Below, piece after piece: positions 1 through 11,959 of a DNA stretch of 64,000 nt (within the stretch, counting starts at the first letter, position 1; every line of letters begins with the position of its first letter). The notes beneath the pieces are model-generated. The model made no database searches, was not told the DNA's origin, and was given only the letters and a program-made list of their open reading frames with translations. Source of the DNA: Oegoconia quadripuncta (lineage: Eukaryota > Arthropoda > Insecta > Lepidoptera > Autostichidae); NCBI GenBank assembly GCA_949316235.1, contig OX438743.1, positions 24,425,771 through 24,489,770 on the forward strand. The letters run 5' to 3'. The position numbers and the translations under genes are program-made.

Positions 1-193
1 AAAAGGTATCCGATTTAGGATTCCATTTGAGTCCTAAGACCTTCACTGTAGTATCATTGTCGAGTGCTGAAAGAATTAATGCGTCATCGTGACTTGAATC
101 ATTTTGTTTGATAGAAGATAGAAATTCGGAACTGTTACTAGTCCATTTGCGAAGTTCAAACGTGCCTGCCTTGCAAATGGCTGTAAGCTCCTT

Positions 194-3127
194 TTACAAT
201 ACGAGAGCATCTTGAACATTATCCGCTCCCGACACCACATCATCAACAAATATATCATTTAGAAGTACTTGCGAAGCATGCGGGAACGCGTTAGCTTCAT
301 CGAGTGCGAGCTGGCGTAACGTGCGTAAAGCCAGAAAGGGAGCGGAAGCCACACCGAACGTCACTGTACATAGTCTATATTCCTGTACAGGGTGGTGGGG
401 AGAGGATCTCCAAAGAATACGTTGAAAGTCGCGATCATGTAAATTAAGTTGAATAAAACGATACATCATTTTAATATCAGCTGTAAAAACGACCTTATGA
501 AGTCGAAATTTTAAAAGAACTTCTGGTATATCTTGATGTAATTTTTGACCAGTTAGTAAATTATCATTAAGTGAGAGACCGTTAGTTGATTTGCAGGATG
601 CATCAAACACGACCCTTACTTTCGTAGTGGAACTTGAATTTTTCACTACACAGTGGTGTGGTATATAGTAGGGAGTAATGTCACATTCGTTAGGATCAGT
701 GACTGGTTCCATATGACCCAAATCTAAATATTCCTGCAGGGTCCTGGCATACTCTGCTTGTAAAGCAGGATCGCGAGATAGTTTCTTTTCTAGTTTGTAT
801 AAGCGAGATAGAGCAATTTCACGAGAATCGCCGAGAGACGATGCGTTCTCTTTAAATGGAAGGGAAACTATATATTTACCGTCCTTATCTCTCGTGTGAG
901 TATCGACGTAGATCGCCTCACATCGAGCTTCTTCTTTGGTGAGAGGCTTGTCGTCAGGTACTGACTCAAGCTCCCAAAATTTTTGAAGTTGCATATCAAG
1001 TTGATATGTACTCAAATTTGTACTTAATGAGGGAAATGAATGGGAAATTTTACCATTAAGTAGATAACCGAAAATACTGTTCATGGCTACAGGCGTGCCC
1101 TGTGGGCCTTTTATGTTGTCGTGCAGTAGTATACTGTCAGTGTAGTCTGAGCCTAGTAATAGTTCAACGGGACGCGCAGAACGTAATTCAGGGTCCGCTA
1201 AAGGAAGATTTTGTAAATGAGAAATTTGCTCGAAAGAGCTAGGTATGTATGGTACGTAGCTGGTTATCTTAGGCAAAATGAGTGCTTCGATAAACAGTTT
1301 AGGATTAGATTTATTGTGAGGCGTAACCTCACACAACACGTAACCACGTGGTTGTTCATTTTTATCACCAATGCCCGTCACAGTCATGCTGCTATTCGTG
1401 TGATAACGTGGTAGACCAAGACGTTGGACACACGACTCTGTGATAAGCGTGGCTTGCGAGCCTTGATCAACTAAAGCTCGTACAGATTTAGGAACGTAAG
1501 GTCCCGAGTGCATAGGGCGCATGTTAACTAGCGCGGTGGTAAGGAGAACCGTGCAGTCATTTTTAGAATGCCCAGGTACAGCATGTAAATGTATGGGCGA
1601 AGAGGGGCCCGCGTTGGACCGAACTTCAGGGGAAGAGAAATTAATGTAAGTGTTATTCGCTGGGTGCAGCCCAGGGGATGTATTGGATTTTTCTGCATAT
1701 GAATGTGAATCAGGGGAAAAATATTCAGAATACTCGCTAGTAAGAGTTACGTTAGCATTGTAGGGTTTCACGTCTTCATGTAATGAAGAGTGATGGCGTT
1801 CCGAACAAACACGACAGCTGTGTCTTGATTTACAGTCCTTTGCGTCATGTCCGTTGCACAAACAATTAATACAGATTTTATTTTCCTTAATAAAATGCTT
1901 TCGTTCCATTATAGTTAATTTTGTAAATTGTTCACATTTATTTAATACGTGAGAATTATCTTTGCAATACGAACATTTCATTCTAATAAACTCATTAATA
2001 GAAGTTGCCGCATTATGCACGCTCATAGTGCGCGAAGCGCGAACGCCAGATGATTCATTCATTCCTGGTGGTGGACGCTGCGCATCGGAGTGCGAGCGAG
2101 ACAGCGCGCTGCGTGCCGCGACGGCATGTCGGGTCGAGAACACTGGGGTGGCCGAGCGAGCGTTAGCAGCCAGCGGGCGCGACGACAGCGGTGCGTGCGC
2201 CCTGGCGGCGGCGGCGCCGCTGCTGTGCATGCGCGAAGGCATGGAAGACGACATTACTTCGGACGCCGACAGCTCCCTTTCGAGAAATTCTAAAAGTTCA
2301 CTCACGAGTGGAATGTCACACGATGATATCAAAGAAAGTTCAAAACGTCGACGAATATCGGGAGAAATTTTGCGTAACATCAAATTCAAAAGAATAAAAC
2401 TCCAGTGTTCGACTGGTAATTCCAACGACTGTAAAGCAGTTAAGTTTTCATGATAGACATTTAAAATATTACGTAAACTTTTTTCAGTATGTTTGTCAGT
2501 GACTGGTTCAAGATCGATAATTTTATCCAAGTGTTTGGTGGCAATAATACGTTTATTTTCGTAGCGACCGATTAAAACTGCCAGTGCAGTATCATAGTTA
2601 GCCTCGGTAATAGGAATCGATTTAATGAGATTATAAGGTTCGCCTCGTAAGGACAATAACAAATAACGAAATCGCTCAACATTTGACAGTCGTTCATTAT
2701 CATGCACTAATGATTTGAATAAATCGTAGAATGCACTCCATTCTGTTAAGTTACCGTGAAAGGTTGGCAAAGCGAGCGAAGGTAAGTTTACCTTTGGATG
2801 ATGGCATGAATGTTCACCGGTCGGTGTCACACTGTTAGCGATACTAGCCTTCCGCTGTGTAATTTTTATGTTATCTGAAGCGACTTGAACTTTATAATAT
2901 AAATTATCGAACCTTTCCCTAATAAATAACTGTTCTTCCTTTTTGAACTCGCCGCTTTTTGCTAAAAGTTTTTCTATTTTAGCCTGAACTTGAAAAAAAT
3001 TCTTTTTAACGGCGTTGAGCTCTTTTACTCGTACACGAAATTCAGCTTCATCTTTTATACACTCAACCATACGCTGTAACGAATTGAGATAAATATCTCT
3101 TTCAAAAGTTAATTGTTCTAACTCCAT
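194..3127 (-). pseudogene. BEL/Pao retrotransposon gag-pol, broken and cut by the window edge
   Basis: This is the Gag-protease-RT polyprotein of a BEL/Pao LTR retrotransposon. I chose the ATG at 3127 because the 48 codons upstream in the same frame are low-complexity leader. In order, it has a Gag domain of the DUF1759 type (about residues 110-290), a low-complexity Ala/Ser/Arg stretch (300-360), Cys/His zinc-knuckle-like clusters (385-450), a retropepsin-like protease with DQGSQ at 554-558, and the fingers and palm of reverse transcriptase, ending just after the FVDD box near residue 961. A TAA at 194-196 interrupts the frame there. The same frame is open again from that stop to the window edge with RT-like sequence, so a single nonsense codon is the visible break. 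RNase H and integrase would lie outside the window. The order Gag, protease, RT and the DUF1759 domain separate it from gypsy and copia elements. Confidence 0.93.
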
Positions 3128-3844
3128 GTTAACTAATAAAATATAAGTTTGTGTGTAAAAATGTGTAATATAGATAATATGGTAGTAAAATGTGGATAAC
3201 TTGTGTAGTATATAGTATATATGTATAATATGTAAATAGGATTTCTTGTTCAGTACGTAATACGTGAACAATAATAGTGTGTTACACTAAATCGTAGAAA
3301 ATAATATTTAGCACGTAATGCAACTATATTATTATGTTTAGTACGTAATACATAAACATGTACTATTAGTGTGACAATTCGACAAATTAATACTCAGCAC
3401 GTAATGCCAGAAGTATTACCCTAGTACTTAGTACGTAATACAGAAGTACCGGTTCTAGAAAGGGAATGGTGATGATAAGAATGTGTTATTTTATTAACCT
3501 TGATAACGTTGTATAGTATAGCGTAGCACGGGCGCGCGGAACAATGAGCGGAGCGACGTACGACGGTCGTCGGTCGACACGTTGGCGCTTGACCGACCCA
3601 ACTACCTACCCACGGCGAAATTGTGAATGTTCACAAAAAGTGGAAATTTGGTAAAATCGTAAATTCTACCTAAAGTACCGCTTAGTAATGAACAATGTAC
3701 GTCTCGTAAAGACAGTACGCAGTGGTATTGTCGAAAACAATACGTAAATATGATGAGAATTGAATGTTAACTTGGTTGACTGACGGTATGTCACCGTATC
3801 GAATGTAAAGAAAACTATCGAAAAATAGCTTTTCTAGTAAAATA
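3128..3844 (-). other. 5' leader of the BEL/Pao element
   Basis: This untranslated stretch lies between the inferred 5' LTR and the gag start. It has no long open frame. Its left half, 3251-3441, carries five copies of a 13-base motif close to YAGYACGTAATRC (see the repeat entry). I could not recognise a standard primer-binding site next to the LTR, so the LTR/leader boundary rests on the LTR inverted ends alone. Confidence 0.55.
3251..3441. repeat. Five dispersed copies of a YAGYACGTAATRC motif
   Basis: Copies lie at about 3251-3263, 3309-3321, 3339-3351, 3395-3407 and 3429-3441, all in the same orientation on the plus strand. The core ACGTAAT is invariant, and the copies alternate between AGTACGTAATAC and AGCACGTAATGC. 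Spacing is irregular (30-58 bases). They sit in the leader of the BEL element. A role as a protein- or RNA-binding array is only a guess. Confidence 0.7.
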
Positions 3845-4248
3845 TGTTAGCACAAAATACCTAGAAGCCAAGTGGATATGGCTCGAAGGTTCAACAAGTA
3901 TGTATAGGAAATTTACCGCAGATGATTATCGCCTTGTATCGTCACTCACCAGATCGACAGGTCCTCGTCTTCTTGGGGTACCCCTGATGATGGACTCCAC
4001 AGGGTGCTGGTAATTGGCGCGTCTAGGCACTGCACTAACACTTCGGTTTTGGATTAATAGCAAAATTAGAATTTTTAGTAATTTCTTTGATGCGCAGATA
4101 CAACGAGTGCGCGGGAGTAGTTCGAACAGTAGTTGATGGCAGCACCGTCGCTGCGGTTTTTTAACACGGGTATTGTGTTCGATACAATGCGTTTTTATTA
4201 CAGGGTTTTTAAACTAAGAAAAGCGGATATAGGTAGTTTGTGCTAACA
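3845..4248 (-). mobile_element. Probable 5' LTR of the BEL/Pao element
   Basis: The two ends are inverted copies: TGTTAGCACAAAATACCTA reads inward from 3845 on the plus strand, and TGTTAGCACAAACTACCTA reads inward from 4248 on the minus strand. TG...CA ends and the position upstream of gag fit an LTR of about 404 bases. The inverted match of about 19 bases is longer than most LTRs show. The second LTR lies outside the window, so this is inferred, and an inserted MITE is the alternative. Confidence 0.55.
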
Positions 4249-4273
4249 ATTACAAAAATAAACTAAAGTACGG

Positions 4274-4277
<4 letters not shown>

Positions 4278-4332
<55 letters not shown>
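4278..4332. repeat. TA-dinucleotide microsatellite
   Basis: About 55 bases of uninterrupted (TA)n. Confidence 0.95.
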
Positions 4333-4337
<5 letters not shown>

Positions 4338-4524
4338 AGAAGCGCACCCTGACTATGCAACAGGACGGAAATAGGTGATTGCAACCGACGCCTAAGGGTG
4401 CCCACGCAAGGTGCGAACCTCGGCTTAGTTCGTTGCATGGGAGAATTTAGAGACTTGGCTACCATCGCTTCGTAATTGTGTATAGTCAGAGAGGAGAATC
4501 GACGCAAGAAACTCTCTGACACTG

Positions 4525-4915
4525 CTTTTTGGCGGGATCTCGGCGAGTGAAGTTGCATTTTTCTTTATAATTCTTATAATTTGTGCATTCTGACTTTTGA
4601 AGCTTAATAAGGGCAGAATATTGTGCAGCAAAAGTTAGTGATGGTGTACAAGTGAAGGGAAGTGTAAATTAAAGTGCGTAACGAAGCTTTCGGGTTCCCA
4701 CAAGAAGCCGCCAAAATCTTTTGTAAAGTATTCTGCCACTTTACTGAAGAATGCCTTGACCGTGACTAGACTCTGTATACGCCAAGTATACGACGATTAA
4801 CTTGTTTTGACTGAGACTGACTAATAAATTGAAGAAATAAGAGAAATAAGACATGGCTGTTATGGGCTAGATCCCTTTGCCTTCTCCTAGAGGAGAAAAT
4901 AAAACTAAAAAAACA
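4525..4915 (+). mobile_element. R3 retroposon copy 1
   Basis: This repeat begins CTTTTTGGCGGGATCTCGG and ends at AGGAGAAAATAAAAC followed by A-rich sequence, so it is polyadenylated like a retroposon. Copies recur at 50645-51170 and 51173-51440, and a decayed inverted fragment at 31130-31230. All three plus copies keep a block around 4690-4795. In the 51.3-kb copy this block is an open plus-strand frame containing SGSHKKPPKSFVKH, whereas this copy has stop codons upstream of it. It could be a LINE 3' end or an amplified mRNA retrocopy. I do not recognise the protein. Confidence 0.6.
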
Positions 4916-5172
4916 AGAAAAAAAAAAACTCTGACACAATTTTGAATTTGGAAAAACACTAATGTAGTGTGATATATAAAACAAAAAAAAAAAAAAATGA
5001 AAGACTTGGCCGTTTGGCCTTAAATTAAAGAAGGAAAAAGAATAGAAAGATAAGGAAAATTGGAAAAAAAGAGAAATAAGAATGATGCATCAACCAGACG
5101 CTCAGATAACTCCCTAAAAAGAGTGTGAGCACCCGGTCCCCACGGCCCAAGCGTTTCTACACCAAACGGCGC

Positions 5173-5690
5173 AAATCAAATCAAATCAAATATATATTTA
5201 TTAATTCTTATGGTACATTAAAACACAAAATCTACATAATAATGCTTAATTTCAACTGTAACACTAGTGCCTGAACTAGGAAAATCCTGTGTTTCAGGCG
5301 AAGCTAGGGCTTCTATGACTAAAAATAATATAATATAATCATATAGATATAAGCTAAAAATCTATAAATAAAGTAGATATACAGAATAAATCTATGCTTA
5401 AAGATTACTTCAAGACAGTCAATAACTTCTCTGTATCCTCGTAGGTCAAATTTTGAAGAAAATCTTGTAGTAATTTCTTATTATGACTGTAGGTAAGGTG
5501 GTACATGGCAATTTTTGCATTTAATCTATTATAAAGAAGTGGTTCTAGGAACACGTAAAATCTAGATGAAAATGCATGTTTTGTTCCTGCGTTGTTAGGG
5601 CAAACTATATCGTTTCGTCTTTTGTTAGTAATTTCAGTGCTATATGGAAGACTTCTGTGCTCCACTGAGACCGGCATTGATTTATAGGTT
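5173..5690 (-). mobile_element. Non-LTR retrotransposon 3' end with (ATTTG)n tail
   Basis: On the minus strand an open frame of about 90 codons (5677-5405, containing YNRLNAKIAMYHLT) is followed by a short UTR and then a simple tail, seen on the plus strand as repeated AAATC at 5173-5190. A short terminal coding stretch followed by a pentamer tail is what a 5'-truncated LINE looks like. The clade is not determined. Confidence 0.5.
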
Positions 5691-6726
5691 TCAGCTTATT
5701 TTCTCCCTTTTAAAGCATTTAAATAAAAGCTTGTACTTAAAAAATTTCTTACTCTTCATTTATTTTAATGCAACCGTGTTTTTTGGAATCAATAGTTGGT
5801 TGTCAATAGTAAATTGACAACCTTTTTAAAGATCAAGGCAAAACGACGAGTGATTATGTGTGCATCGGCGTTGTGTGTGTGTCCCGACAAAGTCTGGATG
5901 TATCTCAATAAGAAGTCCGAAATCGGACTCAAATGAGTGCGGTTATTTTATACATACATACATAATATCACGACCGTTATACAAATGGGGTGGTCAATTA
6001 TTTATAAATTGTAACATTACGTTGTATGAGAAACGAAATACGAGCAAATACCAAACGCAATCATTGGTAAGCACTCAAACATCCAATCCAAATAAAAACG
6101 TTTGTACGTTTGAGGAATTCCAATTTTGAAAATTGACTGTGGCTCAAATAAATCATTCTAATTGGCCACTTGTACCGACCGCGCCGGCTCTTCTTTGATG
6201 GATTTTTAATGAATCGAAACGTAAGTGGGGTTGGCAATAATAAGGTTTAATTTACAGTGAATGGAATAGGGTGGGGGTGGATTTTCTTTTACAATTAAAC
6301 GGTTTTGACATCAATTTGCGTACACTCAAAAATCTTTATTTACGTTACGAGAGTCGGGTGCAAAAGCAAGTGCGAATGAAATTTTGGGAAATGATAATGC
6401 TTCCGACACAATTCAGTTCAAGATTGAGAACAGTCTTGTGATCGGTCTCTAGTAAACGTGTTGATTAATAAACCTAAAGCAATATTCACTTGAGAGGAGC
6501 GCGTATTAATAAACGATTCTCAAGACTATCATTCATTCGCCGCTGAGGCGAATACTTGAGAAGTGATCTCAGCTGAGTAGACCTCAAGATTGGTTAATAA
6601 ATTAGCACGGAGCTTGAGATAGCGTCAACTTCTTAAGATGTATCTCGTGCGATACAGCATCAAGACTTGTATTCAGATTGATTATTAATACGAGCCTCAG
6701 TTTCGCGCTCGTGCGTTCGAAGATGG
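5691..6726. other. Unassigned intergenic stretch
   Basis: No supported gene. There is a short repeat fragment near 5950-6000 (CATACATACATAATATCACGACC, related to motifs near 37.26, 59.05 and 61.87 kb). A loose series of CTTGAGA and TTAATAAA words lies in 6440-6700. Confidence 0.5.
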
Positions 6727-7060
6727 CTAACACAGCCGATCTTTGCGGTGAACTTCCTTGCGCAATGTGGGCACGTATAGCACACCTTCCACGTAGTGAT
6801 AATGAACGGCAGCGGGTGGACGGACTTTCAGCTCGTCGAGTTTAGCGTCGAGATCAGCTTTACGCTGCTTCTCGTTATCGCTTACTCTCCTATGCACTGC
6901 CCATTCAGGACGTTGTGCTGCCAAACCTTCCCATCGAGATGGCTCAATGTTGCATCTTTTCATATGGCGCTTCTGAACATCCTTATATCTGAGAGTTTCG
7001 CCACTCTCTCATCTGCCATGCGTGATACGTGACCACACCACCGAAGCTGCCGACGCATTA
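6727..7060 (-). pseudogene. Non-LTR retrotransposon ORF2 C-terminus, decayed
   Basis: The minus strand encodes the end of a LINE ORF2. Upstream sequence resembles the [20 protein letters not shown] type of segment, followed by CNIEPSRWEGLAAQRPEWAVHR and a Lys/Arg-rich helix (6963-6750). In this LINE class the protein usually ends in a Cys-Cys-His-His finger. Here the expected cysteines are largely replaced (YVPTLRKEVHRKDRLC), so the finger is degenerate. Several frame breaks separate the segments. Confidence 0.65.
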
Positions 7061-7429
7061 AATAGGCCGCAATCCCACATTGGTGCACATCAGTGAATTA
7101 TGTTTTTATTTATTTACGTAGTGTTTTGGTTGTAAGTACTGTACAGTGAATAAAATGTTTAACCTATCTATCTAAATACACTCAGATTGTATGCAAAAGA
7201 CTGCAGAGCAGAGTGGTCACGGGACCGCTTCCCCACTTGTTTACGCTGAAAAAGGCAGTCTTCAACCAAATTGTCCTTAATAAAGAAAATAGATTATACA
7301 CAAGCATTTTACGCTTGACTTCAATCCAAGCCAAGTTGAGGCCAATCCGGAACCTCCAACTTATTTGAGGGACTAGCTCTCAGCTCTGGAAAGTGTCAAT
7401 TATGTACAATATGTGGAGTCGATTATTTT

Positions 7430-7640
7430 ATTTGTTGAACCTACAAAGATGGCAGCTGAAAATCAGCGCTGTGGCACAGAATTAATATACTCAGTACTAT
7501 ATGGTTCATGCCACAGCGTTATGCTGAGCTGGAGCCTATATCAGCTTGCATTATTATGTTTTAGTATTATTAATTCAAAATTTTCATGTACATGCCCATT
7601 GTAAGCTGAATAAATGTTTTCTTTCTTTTTCTCATATCTC
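7430..7640 (+). mobile_element. LINE 3' UTR fragment with (TTTCT) tail
   Basis: The stretch ends AATAAATGTTTTCTTTCTTTTTCT. A homologous copy lies in the opposite orientation at 55207-55402, sharing the words GCTGAAAATCAGCGCTGTGG and GGTTCATGCCACAGC. The simple tail and repeat status indicate a 5'-truncated retroelement. No coding part remains. Confidence 0.65.
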
Positions 7641-7800
7641 CAACAGCCGGAAAAACAATGCTATCAACATAGCTGCTTTGCGGAAGGCTTAGATAAGATA
7701 GTGGTAGCTGGCCAGGCGGACGATTGTTTTAAATTGCCCTACCACCAACCAAACTGAGTAATAAACTTGTGCCCCGCTTGGAAATCGAATCCGCGACTTT
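7640..7800 (-). mobile_element. SINE1, old copy
   Basis: A highly diverged minus-strand SINE1. GATAAGATAGTGGTAGCTGGCCAGGCGGAC and the tRNA-like CCCCGCTTGGAAATCGAATCCGCGAC are still readable. Substitutions are far more numerous than in most copies here. Confidence 0.75.
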
Positions 7801-8816
7801 GTTTTGTATGTTACATTGAGTGAAAATAAATTAAGCGACCCTTTTCCTTTCCAACACGACATTTATTTAAAGAGACAGACATCTTATCGACAATGCGCTA
7901 AATTTCCTTCAGGGACATTGATACATTAGTCACTGGGGTTTTGGACATAGAGCAAAGACTACTATTAGAGAAGATATGTCGAATATTCTACGTGCCGTAA
8001 GTTTGCAGTATCTGCATACTGCTGCGTACTACTGTTAGGTATGCACGTCAGCGTACAATCACATTAGGTGAAATAAATTTATTAGGATTTTTACGCGACA
8101 GAATCCTATGCGTCACATAATTAAACGCACTACACAAAATAATTTAATCATATAAGATAAATAACTTTTTATTAGAAACATTTCCACAAATAACAGAAGA
8201 AAATCATAGTAAATTTACGGGATGAAAAACATCCCATGTAGGTAGAATATATCCTGGATTAAAAAAGTTTATTTTTTTTATTCTTGAATTTTTTTGAGGC
8301 CTAGAATCTACGATTATGCCAACCTCATCATACCCTAACCTTTACTTGGAACCTAAAATATCAACAACAAAGTTTTAAAACAGGATATAGCAACATCATG
8401 ACCCACCTCCACACCCTCTCACTGCAACTCCTGTAGCCAGGATCAACAGCGGTACAGCTGAACGTCGACTACTGAAAGTAAGCGGGTCCCGAGAAAAGAC
8501 TTTACGCTACTTTGGGCCCCAAATTTATTTAAGAAAAGGGGTTTAAAAATTATTTCCTCCTCCTCCTTTACAAATGGTAGTGTAGCCAGAGGAAAGCAAA
8601 ATACCCTCGTATGAGGTTAAAATTAAATGGGAAAAGGGGACTGAGTGAGGCTCAGTCCCTAATGAATATAGAATACGCCACGGATGGCGCCAAGGGGCGC
8701 AGTGAGTTCTTGGTAAGTAGCTAATCTACTTAGTGTAGTAATGCCAGTAATACGAATGGCAGAAAGACTCAAAAGCACGGAAGCTATCACGATTTGCAAC
8801 CAGATCCCCGTAGTAA
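7801..8816. other. Unassigned intergenic stretch
   Basis: No gene or recognised repeat is supported. A poly-T/A-rich part near 8260-8290 and a CCTCCTCC tract near 8552 are the only simple features. Confidence 0.5.
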
Positions 8817-9149
8817 ACCGCCTCCATGGCTCAATGTAAACAACATTAGGTTTACGATTCGAAGGTCGCGGGTTCGATCCCCAGCGGGGTACATGTTTAA
8901 GTACTCGGTTTGGTTGGTGGTAAGGCATTTTAAACGTCCGCCTGGCTAGCTACCACCATCTTATCTAAATCTGCCGCCAATCAGCAATGTTAATAGCATT
9001 GTTGTGTTCCGGTTGTCAGAGAATAAGATGGCCAGTCCCCCAAAAGTGTTGGGGTTTCCGGATCAGTACGCTTTCACCTTCGACCTCATCTTCACTTAAC
9101 ATCAGGTGTGATTGCGGCCAAGTACGAACCCGTCGTGCATAAAAAAAAA
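8817..9149 (+). mobile_element. SINE1, full length
   Basis: A near-complete copy. The tRNA-derived head starts ACCGCCTCCATGGCTCAATG (A box) and contains GGTTCGATCCC (B box). The body follows (GTCCGCCTGGCTAGCTACCACC ... GTTGTGTTCCGGTTGTCAGAG), then a tail ending ACCCGTCGTGCATAAAAAAAAA. The internal boxes fit Pol III transcription. Confidence 0.92.
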
Positions 9150-9340
9150 GTACACTGGATAGCTATTCGCATTTAATTTTGATAATAAGAGTTTACGCTC
9201 CTCTGTCCATCTCGGGCATTCCCATTGTACGTGGTGTACAGTCTGGTTACTTGCACCAAACAAACATCCAAATTTTCGAATATATAATATTAGTTAGAAG
9301 ACATAATAGAGCAGTACAATGCAGACTTTGGGCTACGTTT

Positions 9341-9510
9341 AACCGCCTCCGTGGCTCAATGTAAACAACATTGGGTCTACGATTAGGAGGTCGCGGGTTC
9401 GATCCCCAGCGGGGTACATGTTTAAGTACTCGGTTTGGTTGGTGGTGGGGCATTTTAAATGTCCGCCTGGCTAGCTACCACCATCTTATCTAAATCTACC
9501 GTCAAGCAGA
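9341..9510 (+). mobile_element. SINE1, 3'-truncated
   Basis: The intact tRNA-like head and first half of SINE1 stop after TAAATCTACCGTCAAGCAG. An inverted piece of the same head follows at 9525-9555 (CCTCCGAATCGTAAACCCAA), giving a short foldback. Confidence 0.88.
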
Positions 9511-9555
9511 CCTAGATAAAAATGCACCTCCGAATCGTAAACCCAATGTTGTTTT

Positions 9556-11320
9556 AATGCAAAAAAATGCATTAAATGCAAAGCCTATTATAATGCAAAG
9601 TTAATGGAGATCAAAGGTACAAAAATCCCTGATAGTGCTCAGAATCGTTTTTAGGTTATTCGTCACATTGTAACCTTGGAGTCTCTACTTCGGCGAATTG
9701 CTAGGCATTGGTATTTAGATCAATTTATTTAAAAGTCTTACAGTTTATAAACATAGTTTATTGACTTAAGACTATAGCAATAATAAAGCTATTTATAAGA
9801 CTTCGTCTATGATTTAGGCGAGTTGCTATTCACACAAGTTGCAACTTCGATCAATTTAGATGAGTTGCCATACTTCGTCGTTACCATAACGTATTGCAAA
9901 TTGCCTGTGTAAATTCTAAATAGTGTATCGTGTACCCACTCATTGCTGAAACATCATCAAACAACTACAAACTTAAAAGCAGCATTAAATACTGTAAATG
10001 AAAATTTCCCATTAAGTACACTTAGTAATTAGTTTACAAAATTATTTATTTGCGCGAATCCCTTTTAAATCATACCATTAACAATTTTATGGTGACCGAA
10101 CTTCGCATGTTATTATTGTAAAATGTTATTTACGTGTATGGAAAGAGTAGTCGTTTTCGCTTGGCTGTGTGTAAACTTTAAAATCCGCTTTGTGAGGGAG
10201 GGTATAATAGGCTAGGATACGACGCCATTTTGAGGAGTTTTAATTAACTTTTAATCCAGCTTCGGAGTTTAATAGAGACATTCCGGGATCTGATCTCCCA
10301 TTGGTGGACCATACCGCATATTGCACATAATATTGTAGACATATATTTAAATAACACGGTGACATCTGAGCTTATCCTAGCTCATGATAATGGATTAGGA
10401 TACAATGTTATTAACTCTAAGAAATATTTCCATTGAAAATTATTTGTCAAACAACAAATTAAACGCCTAAAAGTCCGCATATTGCGAGAGCAAGTATCGA
10501 ACCCAACATTGCGCATGGCCCGACACGCACTTGGGCGGTTTTTTTTAATAATAAATATCGCTTGTATCCAAATAAAATACTTACGAAGCAAATGCATAAT
10601 CTAAGTAAAAAACCAGACAAATTATTTCTCGACGGTTCCAGGTAGTACCAAGGTTCATACTCGTACCTACGTTAAAATCTAAATGTTGCATATTCTCTTT
10701 ATGAAAATTCGTCACGCTATTAAATCCTTATGTTCAGTCTGATTCTAATATTGTTTGTCTGTGGGTCAAGAGAGTATCGAGTCAATCAATTTCCGTGTAT
10801 GAAAAGAATACAGTTACAGTAAGTTTCTCCTTGTGCAATAAACTAAGCAATGAATAGTTGTGTAACAATTGCATTTATTTATACATCAGGCGCTTAGCGT
10901 AATCAACTGTTCTTGTGATTTAGAGTGAATTCGTATGATTTAACAACTACATATAGTATATATACATTATTAAAGATTTTTTTTTGCAACATTTCATACA
11001 AAAAGAATTTAAAAAAAGTAATGAATGGAACTTCTTGAAAATTCACAATCGGAAATTATTTATTTTCTATTTAGATTTATTTTTGAAACAATAAAAATAA
11101 GTAATAATATATTCTGTGAAAGTAAAATTTATTCACGATCAAGGATCATAATAAGTTGCATTAAAAAAATCACTATAATGACTCGCCCGCGAAACAACGG
11201 GGGTGAGGCGAATTTACTAAACTTCATGCGCGCTCAAATCGTCCGGGAACAATCATATAAATCGGTTAACAATTGTCTAAAATATGGGTGAAAGTACAAA
11301 GAGTGTGAGCCTCATCAATA
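9556..11320. other. Unassigned intergenic stretch
   Basis: AT-rich, with no supported gene. The word GCGA(A/G)TTGC recurs near 9692, 9819 and 9861 but forms no clear array. Nothing else was identified. Confidence 0.5.
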
Positions 11321-11321
11321 T

Positions 11322-11712
11322 ACAGGGTGAAATTTTTAATTGAAAATGTAATTCTTGTTTACTGGTGACTCGACTCCTGATTACGAACAACTGACGACTG
11401 ATTCGTGTAGTGGATAGTGACCCTGTCAACGAAACCTAAGGTTGCGGGTTCGAATCCCGCGAGGGGTAAATGTTTGTGTGATGAGTACGAACATTTATTC
11501 CAGAGTCATGGATGTTTATATAAATATTTATGTACCTATGTTTATCTAGTATCCATAGTACAAGCTTTGCTTAGTTTAGGATTAGATGATTGGTGCAAGT
11601 GTCCTAAATATATATTTATTTTATTTTATTTATTTAGCTTTCCATTTGGAACCATAGTCGTATTCGATCAAAACATTCGATTACCCATACAAAGTAAACA
11701 ATTCTGAAACCG
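11322..11712. mobile_element. M1 MITE copy split by a SINE3
   Basis: The left part (11322-11395) begins ACAGGGTGAAATTT and contains ACTGGTGACTCGACTCCTGATTACGAACAAC. The next part of the M1 sequence (ACCATAGTCGTATTCGATCAAAACATTCGATTACCC) resumes at 11638-11712 after a SINE3. The M1 copy therefore predates the SINE. Confidence 0.7.
11396..11637 (+). mobile_element. SINE3 (SINE2-related), inserted in M1
   Basis: The tRNA-like head has GTAGTGGATAGTGACC and GGTTGCGGGTTCGAATCCCG. The body reads ATGAGTACGAACATTTATTCC, and the 3' part (CTAGTATCCATAGTACAAGC) is homologous to the SINE2 tail (CTGGTATCCACAACACAAGC). A close relative lies at 58130-58370. Confidence 0.85.
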
Positions 11713-11959
11713 CCTTAACCTCTCTGTCGCCCGTTCCCATGCAAACATTCTAAGGGTCAAGTATCTCGGCGCGCCTGTCAAATTTGCGAAAATACCTGCG
11801 GTGTTAAAAACGTTTATAGATACTCTTCCACTGGGTGTATTTGTAATCTGTGAAAAGCAATAGCTACGGGAATATATTATCAATGGATATAATGAATGAA
11901 CACTACTACAGCTATAATACAAAAAATCAGAAAAATGTTACGAGTTGTAATATGTAGGT

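Noticed and set aside
1962..2453. Plus-strand open frames of 60-160 codons opposite the BEL Gag region
   Set aside because: They are shadows of the GC-rich Ala/Arg segment of the minus-strand BEL polyprotein, whose domains are recognisable.
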